This document shows, one piece after another, positions 7,552-14,181 of a stretch of DNA of 15,640 nucleotides (the stretch's first letter is position 1; the number at the start of each line of letters is the position of its first letter). Source of the DNA: an uncultured Spirochaetaceae bacterium. Its GTDB lineage: Bacteria; Spirochaetota; Spirochaetia; Sphaerochaetales; Sphaerochaetaceae. Location of the stretch: assembly GCA_946414625.1 (NCBI GenBank), contig CAMKPI010000025.1:1-15640 (forward strand), written 5' to 3'. Below the pieces are notes generated by a model. It had not been told where the DNA came from and did not search any database. It was given only the letters and a program-made list of their open reading frames with translations. Position numbers and translations under genes: made by a program.

Positions 7552-7812
7552 GGGTGGACGCAGAGTCGCGGCTACTGCCAGCGATGTGCGCCGGGCGCTT
7601 CGGCTATGCAGGATCGTACGTAGAGTTAAGACGGCTCTCAGCGATGTGCGCTGGTACGGTTCGACCATGAGGGAGCGGACGCGGAGTTTGGGTGGTTGCC
7701 AGGAAGGCCGCCGGGTACTTTGGCTATGCGAGGCAGATGCGGAATTGGGACGTCTGCCGAGGATGTGTGTCGAGGGTCTCGCCCATGCGGTTTGCTTCGT
7801 TTGTTTTGGGGG
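7552..7812. repeat. Degenerate ~60-bp tandem repeat array
   Basis: Four related 38-bp cores lie at 7575-7612, 7635-7672, 7696-7733 and 7754-7791, with start-to-start spacings of 60, 61 and 58 bp. The first two share CAGCGATGTGCGC; copies 1 and 3 share CCGGG...GGCTATGC. The spacers are also related (GGACGCAGAGT, GGACGCGGAGT). The 61-bp step breaks any single reading frame, so a plus-strand open frame here (7520-7879) is probably not a gene. Confidence 0.6.
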
Positions 7813-7830
7813 CGCGTATTTTTGTCTGGG

Positions 7831-8055
7831 CCCTTTTCATGGCAACTCATGGCCCTCACGATTGTTGCAAGCGCTGTAAGCCCTTCTTGGAATGACAGAG
7901 TCTCTGTTATGCGGTTGTGTGTCAGCGGCTTCTGCAATGCGGGTTTTTTCGGTTATTCGGGTGCGGCACTTGATTTTGCTGCCGCCCTTTTTAGGCAGGA
8001 CAACGCATAGCCCTTCACGATTGTTGCAAGCTCTGCAATCCCCTCCTGGAATGGC
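7831..8055. repeat. Pair of degenerate ~66-71 bp direct repeats upstream of holA
   Basis: Copy 1 (7831-7896) and copy 2 (7985-8055) share CACGATTGTTGCAAGC, then CTGTAA/CTGCAA, CCCTTCTTGGAATG/CCCTCCTGGAATG and an initial CCCTTTT. They start 154 bp apart. With the 60-bp array they fill most of the 637-bp gap between lexA and holA. No gene, RNA or clear terminator is seen in the gap. Confidence 0.7.
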
Positions 8056-8160
8056 AGCGCCTCGCTGAGGTTCGGAGGGGTTTTGTTTGCAGAGCCTCTC
8101 AGGCCAGTTTTGTTGTTTCGTTGAGTTGGCGGTTTCCGTCAGAAATGTGACGCTCTGATT

Positions 8161-9138
8161 ATGAAAGACGTGTATCTTCTTTTGGGACCTGAAAAAGGAC
8201 TGAAAGAGGATTTTATTGAAAAACAGATCCAGGCTAATCCTCGATGTTCCGTGCTTCGCTTTTATGCTTTTGATGATTACGAGGACGAACTGTTTGCGTC
8301 GCTCGGGAATGCGGGACTTTTTGAGGAGAAGAAAGTTATCATTCTGTATTCCGCCGAGGAATTGAAGACAAAGCAGAAAGTCGACCCTCTTGTGGAATAT
8401 ATAAAGCACCCGTCTGAAGACGTTACATTACTTATTGAAAGCCCGGAATTGTACATCCATGCCTCTCTGATGTCCGCTGTGAAGCCGGCGAATGTTCTGA
8501 AGTTCTATGAGCTGTTTGAAAGCAAGAAGAGTGAATGGATTCGTAATTTTTTCAGTCGTAACGGAATGAGGGTATCTCCTGCGGCATCTTCGGCCATTAT
8601 TGAGCGTGTTGACAACAATATCAGTGAGTTTGAAGATGTCTGCATGCAGCTCGCCTTGTATGTGGGTGGGCAAGGGCGCGGAACCGTTGAGGAGCGGGAT
8701 GTGGAGGATTTCCTCTCGCATACCAAGACAGAGACGCCGTTTTCTCTTTTTTCATATATCGCAAAGAAGGATATCGAGGGTGCTCTTGGATGTTTGTCCG
8801 CCCTTTTGAACCTTGCGGAAAACAGCACGCTGGGCTCTGTTCTGGCGGCAAGACTTGCGGTTTTTTTCAGGCGGGCACTTTCTGTGAAGAAACTCATTGC
8901 CGAGGGACGCGGTATTGACGAGGCAATGGCAGGAAAATATTTTGACGATGATCGTCCGATACGCATGCCGCGAGATAAGGATGCATATAGGAGCGCTGTT
9001 TCAAATTATAGTCCCGCAGGTCTTGCCGCTGCTCTCGCAATTCTTGCGAAATATGACGTTGAGATCCGCGAACAGGGGGCTTTTCTTCAGCGAATCATTC
9101 TGGACAAGATGGTGTTGGATTTAATTGATCTGCGTTGA
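8161..9138 (+). CDS. holA: DNA polymerase III, delta subunit (clamp loader)
   Basis: A 325-residue HolA. Delta opens the beta sliding clamp within the clamp-loader complex so that it can be placed on primed DNA. The N-terminus MKDVYLLLGPEKGLKEDFI is the usual HolA opening. DELFASLGNAGLFEEKKVIIL carries the conserved segment that contacts the clamp. FYELFESKKSEWIRNFF and the helical middle (ISEFEDVCMQLALYVGG, then FLSHTKTETPFSLFSYIAKKD) match delta domains II and III, and the C-terminal helical collar ends at LDLIDLR. Like other delta subunits it lacks a working Walker A. Length is in the normal range. The ATG at 8161 has no clear ribosome site. It stands alone between two repeat-filled gaps, with no operon partner visible. 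Confidence 0.9.
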   Translation: MKDVYLLLGPEKGLKEDFIEKQIQANPRCSVLRFYAFDDYEDELFASLGNAGLFEEKKVIILYSAEELKTKQKVDPLVEYIKHPSEDVTLLIESPELYIHASLMSAVKPANVLKFYELFESKKSEWIRNFFSRNGMRVSPAASSAIIERVDNNISEFEDVCMQLALYVGGQGRGTVEERDVEDFLSHTKTETPFSLFSYIAKKDIEGALGCLSALLNLAENSTLGSVLAARLAVFFRRALSVKKLIAEGRGIDEAMAGKYFDDDRPIRMPRDKDAYRSAVSNYSPAGLAAALAILAKYDVEIREQGAFLQRIILDKMVLDLIDLR

Positions 9139-9224
9139 ACGACCGTGTTGTTATGCGTGTGGCACTGTTGTGATGAATTGTAGTGCGGTCTTGAGTGCAA
9201 TGTTTTCACGATGGCTGAGCGGCT

Positions 9225-9454
9225 TTTGAAACCGGCGGATTAGCGATGGCGGCGGGGCGACGTGTTTGAGTGAACTCGCCGGTTTGCAATGATGGCACAC
9301 TGGTGTACGGAAACGACGGATTTGTGCTGAACGATGACGGTGGGGCGACTGCGGAAACGACGGATTTTCGTTGAGTGGTAGAGCGCTTCTCCGGCTGCAA
9401 CTGATTTGTGGTAAATGGCGCGATTTGCGGAAGCGATTGATTTGCGTTGAATTG
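9225..9454. repeat. Degenerate short repeats between holA and the Rrf2 gene
   Basis: A motif close to GGAAACGACGGATTTG followed by TGCTGAACG or CGTTGAAT occurs at 9309-9336, 9353-9375 and 9429-9454. A shorter version (GAAACCGGCGGATTAGCG) lies near 9228. A second motif, CGATGGCGGCGGGGCGAC / CGATGACGGTGGGGCGAC, occurs near 9244 and 9332. The last codons of holA (GATCTGCGTTGAACGA) resemble the motif, suggesting the array grew from that end. The rest of 9139-9551 holds no gene I can support. Confidence 0.6.
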
Positions 9455-9551
9455 AGGCGCGCAGTCCTTAATGGCAGCGGCTACGCAATGCCGTCTGGGC
9501 GCAGTTTGTGAGAGTAGCGGGTTCTCGACGATAGCGCAGCGTTACCCAGAA

Positions 9552-10040
9552 TCAATAAATTTGCATAAACCGCGACGTGCGCCAGGGCGGGGACGGGCAA
9601 TTCATTTTTGCCGGATTGTCGCGCCTTTTGGTTATGGGCGGCTCTCCATAAGATCGCTGATTTTCTTGTTCTGAAAAAAAATCTTCTGTAATTTTCCAGA
9701 ATTCTTCCCACATCGGGAGCGTCTTGCAGGTTTCTTTCCTCTGGCAGTTGTATTCGCAGTCTGCCAAACATGCGACAGGAGCGATGGTCCCCTCCATCAG
9801 CTCGAGAATCTCGCGCACAGTATATTCCTCCGGTTTACGCTTCAGCTTGTAGCCGCCGCCTTTGCCGCTTGCTCCTTCGACGAGATTTGAGGAGGATAAT
9901 TCCCGCATGATAATCTCGAGATATTTTTTCGAGATTCCCTGCCTTTCGGCTATCTCTTTCAGTGGAATATAATTACCATCGCTGTGTTCCGCGAGATCCA
10001 GAATCACCCGTATTGCATATCTGCCCTTTGTAGAGAACAT
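9552..10040 (-). CDS. Rrf2-family transcriptional regulator with four clustered cysteines
   Basis: From ATG 10040 the protein has 162 residues. MFSTKGRYAIRVILDLAEH is the classic Rrf2 opening, followed by a winged helix (IPLKEIAERQGISKKYLEIIMRELSSSNLV) and the GKGGGYKL wing. Four cysteines in CLADCEYNCQRKETC (C91, C95, C99, C105; spacing 3-3-5) sit where IscR/NsrR-like members bind an Fe-S cluster. This suggests a redox, iron or nitric-oxide sensor, though the ligand is unproven. ATG 10040 is chosen over an upstream GTG (10067) because an AGGGG ribosome site precedes it and the family starts there. The last ~25 residues, after FFSEQENQ, are unlike other members and overlap the start of the repeat-rich gap, so the C-terminus may have been extended by read-through into formerly non-coding DNA. 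Confidence 0.9.
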   Translation of the reverse strand: MFSTKGRYAIRVILDLAEHSDGNYIPLKEIAERQGISKKYLEIIMRELSSSNLVEGASGKGGGYKLKRKPEEYTVREILELMEGTIAPVACLADCEYNCQRKETCKTLPMWEEFWKITEDFFSEQENQRSYGEPPITKRRDNPAKMNCPSPPWRTSRFMQIY

Positions 10041-10069
10041 GTCACGCCCCTTTGCTCTGAATTGCACTA

Positions 10070-10123
10070 ATTGTACTATGGAATGAGTAGGTAATACAAG
10101 ACAATGTAATATTACTTATTGTC
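10070..10123 (-). promoter_or_regulatory. Predicted promoter and dyad operator of the Rrf2 gene
   Basis: On the minus strand, TTGTAT (10099-10094) and TACAAT (10075-10070) are 18 bp apart, a good sigma-70-like pair. Just upstream is an inverted repeat, GACAAT (10100-10105) and ATTGTC (10118-10123), enclosing the perfect palindrome GTAATATTAC (10106-10115). Rrf2 proteins commonly repress their own promoters, so autoregulation is a reasonable inference. Confidence 0.45.
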
Positions 10124-10254
10124 AGACAATCTGTAATAAATAATTCATCGGTTTTTAAGATGTTACGACATTTCTTAAAACAGCCTCAGGAGTATCTCCT
10201 TGTGTTTCGCGCGGCACACCGGAGGCTCCATATCGTTTTTTGGAACCTTTTGCC

Positions 10255-10610
10255 TTATCCCTGACACCCTTCTTCAAAAGGTCTCCCGAGGTAGTAAATA
10301 GTTTTGTAGAAATGAGTTTGGATGCCCTCTCCCTGTGCGTCAAGAATCGTTAGATTGGTGCCATCTCTGAGAACGAAAACCTTTTTGTGTGCAATTGTGG
10401 TAGGAACGCCGAACCGGCTACCTTCACTGGCAAAAAAACGTCAAAAGAGACAATCCTTTCAACTCTCTCATATTTTGAGAAAACGTTCTGCCCGGGAAGA
10501 AGACCGAGTCGCTCTTGTCGTGTAGTTGCTGCGGTGCGGAAATAAGCTGCTTTCTTGCACCATCCAAGAACTTGTTGGTTCAGGATATCAAGATTAGTGA
10601 AAACGGTACC
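10255..10610 (-). pseudogene. IS21-family transposase (IstA) relic
   Basis: Read from 10610 downward, the minus strand encodes an IstA C-terminal portion. It contains TNLDILNQQVLGWC, then AATTRQERLGLLPGQNVF, then YERVERIVSFDVF. After a one-base shift at a T-run (10433-10439 region) it continues FFASEGSRFGVPTTIAHKK and VFVLRDGTNLTILDAQGEGI. The order (LxxLN...W, ERL..LP, then a beta-rich EGxRYxVP domain) is that of IS21 transposases. A stop at 10255-10257 ends the readable part. The integrase catalytic core upstream and IstB are absent. The relic begins abruptly four bases from the duplicated mod fragment, so it marks a recombination or deletion junction. Nothing recognisable is seen in 10141-10254. 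Confidence 0.7.
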
Positions 10611-10613
10611 TAG

Positions 10614-10748
10614 GACTCGCAGATTGAGGGAGGTACAATCAAAAAAATGACGCTCGGCGACGACGAAAAGTTCATCTGGCTTGATGCCGCCGTTGACGAT
10701 TCAGCCTATGCACGACATGCCGATAAGGGAAGGATTGAGACGCTCTAA
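10614..10748 (+). pseudogene. 3' fragment of a second Type III mod gene
   Basis: These 135 bp align without gaps to the last 135 bp of the intact mod gene (14034-14168), including the stop codon. Of the 44 encoded residues, 32 are identical; shared stretches are EKFI, DDSAYAR and ADKGRIET. An in-frame stop at 10611-10613 and the IS21 relic lie directly upstream, so it has no start. It is the tail of a lost or rearranged mod copy. Confidence 0.9.
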
Positions 10749-10752
10749 CCTA

Positions 10753-10782
10753 TGTGATATTATTACGGAAAAGTGTGATATT
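10753..10782 (+). promoter_or_regulatory. TGTGATATT direct repeats upstream of the ATPase gene
   Basis: TGTGATATT occurs at 10753-10761 and 10774-10782, exactly 21 bp (two helical turns) apart, ending 23 bp before the ATPase start. Same-face spacing is typical of protein-binding sites, so a regulator or autoregulatory site is possible. Confidence 0.35.
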
Positions 10783-10805
10783 GCACAGTTTTTCGGAGTA
10801 GCAAA

Positions 10806-12053
10806 ATGATAATAGAACGCACCGCTTATATTGAAAAACTTAAAATCCGTGAAAAGAACGGGCTTGCAAAGGTTATAACAGGCATACGCCGCTCAGGTAA
10901 GTCATATTTGCTTTTTAAACTTTACAAAGACTACCTTGTGGCTAAAGGAGTGAATGAGTCTCATATAATACAGATTGCATTGGATTCTCTGGAAAACGAA
11001 AGGCTGCGCGAAAAACATGAACTTTATAACTTTGTAAAATCTCAGATAAAAGACAGGGAATGGTACTATGTCTTTATCGATGAAATTCAGTTTACAGAGG
11101 GCTTTTCGGATGTAATTAACTCCCTGCTACACATTCAGAATGTTGATTTGTACGTGACAGGAAGCAATTCAAAATTTCTTTCAAATGACATTCTGACAGA
11201 ATTTCGCGGACGAGGGGATGAAATCCGTGTAAGGCCTCTTTCATTGAAGGAATTTTTTCCTGTGTATGCTGGTACTGAAGGAAAGGCCTGGGAAGATTTT
11301 TACACATTTGGCTCTCTTCCTTATGTGGCGACACTTTCTGATGACACGCAGAAAAGGGAGTATCTTGAATATCTTTTTAATTCTGTGTACCTGAAAGATA
11401 TTATTGAGCGTAATAATATAAAAGGTGATGAGGAACTGGGAATACTTGTTGATATACTTGCTTCCTCTGTGGGCTCCATAACAAATCCTTCTAATCTTTC
11501 AAATACGTTTAAATCTGTAAGAAAAATTTCAATTACAGACAAGACCCTCAAAAATTACTTGGATTTTCTGCAGGATGCTTTTTTGATAGAAAAGTGCGTG
11601 CGGTATGACATCAAAGGGAAAAGACATATCGACACACCTGCAAAATATTATTTTACCGATGTGGGTTTAAGGAATTTCAGATTGAATTTCCGGCAGCAGG
11701 AAGAAAACCACATAATGGAAAACATTCTATATAACGAACTGCGATTGAACGGCTATTCTGTGGATGTGGGCTGCCTTCCGGTTTTTGAAACTTCTAGTGA
11801 CTGCACAAGACAGCGTAAGAATCTTGAGATTGATTTTGTTGCAAATTCTGGTGGAAAAAGATTTTATATTCAGTCTGCCTATGAAATGAAAACGGAAGAA
11901 AAAATTGCTCAGGAAAAGAATTCTCTTCTGACCGTAAAGGATTCATTTCAAAAAATAATAGTCGTCAAAGATGATATAAAAACGCGTTATGACAATGACG
12001 GAATTGTCACCGTTGGTTTATATGATTTTCTTTTGGGGCGAGTTGAGTTATGA
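10806..12053 (+). CDS. AAA-family ATPase with DUF4143 C-terminal domain
   Basis: A 415-residue protein of the widespread AAA_14/DUF4143 class. Walker A is GIRRSGKS (26-33, Lys32) and Walker B is YYVFIDEIQ with Asp92-Glu93. YVTGSNSKFLS is sensor-like, and EFRGRGDEIRVRPLSLKEF is the family's characteristic block. The C-terminal DUF4143 part (about 210-400) contains LEIDFVAN (Glu341, Asp343) and YIQSAYEM (Gln356), which resembles the PD-(D/E)XK nuclease fold, though nuclease activity in the family is not established. ATG 10806 has a CGGAG ribosome site. It lies between a mod remnant and the intact mod-res pair, and its composition is AT-richer than the core. The family is common in mobile and defence-rich DNA, but its role is unknown; participation in the restriction system is only a contextual guess. 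Confidence 0.92.
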   Translation: MIIERTAYIEKLKIREKNGLAKVITGIRRSGKSYLLFKLYKDYLVAKGVNESHIIQIALDSLENERLREKHELYNFVKSQIKDREWYYVFIDEIQFTEGFSDVINSLLHIQNVDLYVTGSNSKFLSNDILTEFRGRGDEIRVRPLSLKEFFPVYAGTEGKAWEDFYTFGSLPYVATLSDDTQKREYLEYLFNSVYLKDIIERNNIKGDEELGILVDILASSVGSITNPSNLSNTFKSVRKISITDKTLKNYLDFLQDAFLIEKCVRYDIKGKRHIDTPAKYYFTDVGLRNFRLNFRQQEENHIMENILYNELRLNGYSVDVGCLPVFETSSDCTRQRKNLEIDFVANSGGKRFYIQSAYEMKTEEKIAQEKNSLLTVKDSFQKIIVVKDDIKTRYDNDGIVTVGLYDFLLGRVEL

Positions 12054-12187
12054 GCGTATTTGAATGTCCTTTTAAGTCAGAAAACATTCTGAAGGATTTC
12101 AATGGCTTTTTTTATATCCTCCCGTTTCTCAAATTGCTAACTTTACTGTACACCATCGATAACAGAGAATTGACAAAGCGTAATTGA
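12050..12187 (+). CDS. Possible 45-residue peptide overlapping the ATPase stop
   Basis: ATG 12050 overlaps the ATPase stop as ATGA, the usual arrangement for translational coupling. The frame reads MSVFECPFKSENILKDFNGF, has a short hydrophobic middle (FFYILPFLKLLTLLY) and ends in the AATTGA repeat tract. I recognise no family. It could be a small membrane-associated peptide, the decayed start of a lost gene, or chance. Confidence 0.22.
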   Translation: MSVFECPFKSENILKDFNGFFYILPFLKLLTLLYTIDNRELTKRN

Positions 12188-12215
12188 GAATTGACAATTG
12201 ATAATGGATAATTGA
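12164..12215. repeat. AATTGA-type short repeats before mod
   Basis: GAGAATTGACAA occurs near 12165 and again near 12186, followed by variants AATTGATAATGGATAATTG. Such AATTGA/AATTGATAA heptamer-like tracts are slippage- and recombination-prone. The tract sits 19 bp before the mod start codon. Confidence 0.5.
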
Positions 12216-12233
12216 AAAATAGGAGAATATACA

Positions 12234-14168
12234 ATGAGCGACCGCATTTCATTTATTGAAAGCACAAAAGAAACTGACGAGAGGCTTGAGGCTTTGAAGC
12301 GGCTTTACCCGGAGCTTTTTAGTGACGGGAAGCTGAATATAGATGTCCTGAAAGAAATTACTGGCGGTGAGAATCCGCAGGAAGAGCGCACTCCTGGTTA
12401 CTACGGGCTTTACTGGCCAGGAAAACGCAAGGCAAAGATTGAAGCAAAGGCCTCTCCAAAGGGAACCCTTGTGCCTGTTCCCGGGGATGGCGTAAATGAA
12501 GATGTGACTCATAACATTTATATAGAAGGCGATAATCTTGAAGTCCTTCGCATCCTGAGGCAGAGCTACAAGGGCCGTGTAAAGATGATTTACATAGACC
12601 CGCCTTACAACACTGGAAACGATTTTATTTACCCCGACAACTACAGAATGCCTGTTGAAGAATATAAAAGGCTTACAGGTCAGACCGACGAAAAAGGCAA
12701 CGCTCTTACTACAAACCAGAAAAGCAACGGAGCATTTCATACAAAATGGCTGAACATGATGCTCCCTCGCCTGATGCTTGCAAGGGAACTTTTGACCGAA
12801 GACGGCGTGATTTTTATTTCGATTGATGACAACGAACAGGCAAATTTGAAATTGCTCTGCGATGATGTTTTTGGAGAAGAAAATTTTGTAGCTGATATTG
12901 TTTGGAAACGAAAAAGAGGTCGAGATAACTCAGCAAAATGGTTTAGTAAAGCTCACGAATATTGTTTGTTGTATGCTAAAAATTTAGATGATTTTGAAAT
13001 CAATTATTTAGATTTAGATGCGGAAACAAAACAAGCTTATAAAAATCCAGATAATGATAAAAGAGGCCCGTACAGAATGTTGGGATGTTGGGCAAGAGGT
13101 ACACAAGGTGGAGTAAAATACGATTATACTTCTAAATCCGGACAATATTTTTCTGAACGACTTTGGTTATTTAGTAAAGAAAATTTGAAAAAACTAGATT
13201 ATGATGACAAATTAATTTTCCATGGTGATAATGTATATAGGAAGATGTTTATTTATGAAAATAAAGGGAAAAAACCAGAAACTTTATGGAGTGATGTTTC
13301 AAATGCTGCAAATGCATCAGATGAAATAAAAAATATTTTTGATAAAATAGTTTTTGATACACCAAAACCTACACCTTATATAAAAGAAATGCTTAAAATA
13401 GCAACAAAAAAAGATTCACTGATTTTAGATTTCTATTCTGGAAGTGCAACAACAGCAAAAGCAACAATGACTTTAAATGCAGAGGATGGGGGAAATAGAA
13501 GATTTATTATGGTTCAATTACCTTGTCCGTGTGATGAAAATTCTGAAGCAATAAAAGCAGGGTTTATCAATATATGTGATATAGGTAAAGAAAGGATTAA
13601 GCGGGAAGGGGCACAGATTCTTGCTTCGACAGGCACAGCAAGCGGGCATAAAACTACTGCACAAATGTCAATGGGGGGGGGTACTTCAATTGACAATTCA
13701 AAATCCGAACACTTCGGTCAAGAACAATTATTAACTATAGACGTTGGCTTCAAAGTATTCAGGCTGACGACCACCAACTTCAAACCGTACACCCCGGTTT
13801 TCGGACAGGACAAAGAAGCAGAAAATTCCCTCTTTAAGGAACTGGAAGGAAATCTTGTTCCTCTTGTAGACGGCTGGAAAGCCGAAAACGTACTCACAGA
13901 AATCATCTTAAAACAGGGCTTTGCCTTGGACGCGGACTGCAAAAAAGTTGACTCCTTTACAAAGAATACGGTTTACTGCATTAAAGACAGCGAGGGACCC
14001 GCAAGCCGCACGACCACGATGTATGTCTGCCTTGACCCAAAGATTGAGGGCGACACAATCCAAAACTTGACGCTCGACGACGGCGAAAAGTTCATCTGCC
14101 TTGATGCCGCCATTGACGACTCAGCTTATGCCAGGCTTGCCGATAAAGGCCGCATTGAAACAATCTGA
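12234..14168 (+). CDS. mod: Type III restriction-modification DNA methyltransferase, likely phase-variable
   Basis: A 644-residue beta-class adenine-N6 methyltransferase of Type III systems; Mod recognises the target and guides Res. Catalytic motif IV is DPPY at 122-125 (MIYIDPPYNTGND) and the AdoMet motif I is DFYSGSAT at 399-406, the beta-class order with the target-recognition part between them. ISIDDNEQANLKLLCDDVFG is a typical Mod block. Residues ~219-454 are encoded by markedly AT-rich DNA with different codon choice from both ends, suggesting domain exchange. Codons 480-483 contain nine consecutive Gs (13673-13681). As written the gene is ON; one extra G gives a stop at 13691-13693, one fewer gives a stop at 13732-13734, removing ~160 C-terminal residues. 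AGGAG precedes ATG 12234. res begins 13 bp after the stop. Confidence 0.93.
   Translation: MSDRISFIESTKETDERLEALKRLYPELFSDGKLNIDVLKEITGGENPQEERTPGYYGLYWPGKRKAKIEAKASPKGTLVPVPGDGVNEDVTHNIYIEGDNLEVLRILRQSYKGRVKMIYIDPPYNTGNDFIYPDNYRMPVEEYKRLTGQTDEKGNALTTNQKSNGAFHTKWLNMMLPRLMLARELLTEDGVIFISIDDNEQANLKLLCDDVFGEENFVADIVWKRKRGRDNSAKWFSKAHEYCLLYAKNLDDFEINYLDLDAETKQAYKNPDNDKRGPYRMLGCWARGTQGGVKYDYTSKSGQYFSERLWLFSKENLKKLDYDDKLIFHGDNVYRKMFIYENKGKKPETLWSDVSNAANASDEIKNIFDKIVFDTPKPTPYIKEMLKIATKKDSLILDFYSGSATTAKATMTLNAEDGGNRRFIMVQLPCPCDENSEAIKAGFINICDIGKERIKREGAQILASTGTASGHKTTAQMSMGGGTSIDNSKSEHFGQEQLLTIDVGFKVFRLTTTNFKPYTPVFGQDKEAENSLFKELEGNLVPLVDGWKAENVLTEIILKQGFALDADCKKVDSFTKNTVYCIKDSEGPASRTTTMYVCLDPKIEGDTIQNLTLDDGEKFICLDAAIDDSAYARLADKGRIETI
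13673..13681 (+). repeat. Nine-G homopolymer inside mod
   Basis: ATG is followed by an uninterrupted G run to GTACTTC, giving nine Gs including the G of ATG. Homopolymer G runs of this length slip during replication in Helicobacter and Campylobacter contingency genes. Both off-frames close quickly, so length changes would switch full-length Mod off. Confidence 0.9.
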
Positions 14169-14181
14169 TGGGAGTTGAAGA

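Noticed and set aside
7520..7879. Plus-strand 119-codon open frame after lexA
   Set aside because: It overlaps the lexA stop and the degenerate 60-bp array, has no ribosome site or family likeness, and the 61-bp repeat step would shift its frame.
7552..8055. CRISPR array
   Set aside because: Repeats are degenerate, spacers are themselves related, and no cas genes are present.
7837..8409. Minus-strand 190-codon open frame across the holA start
   Set aside because: It is antisense to the holA N-terminus and otherwise composed of the direct-repeat pair.
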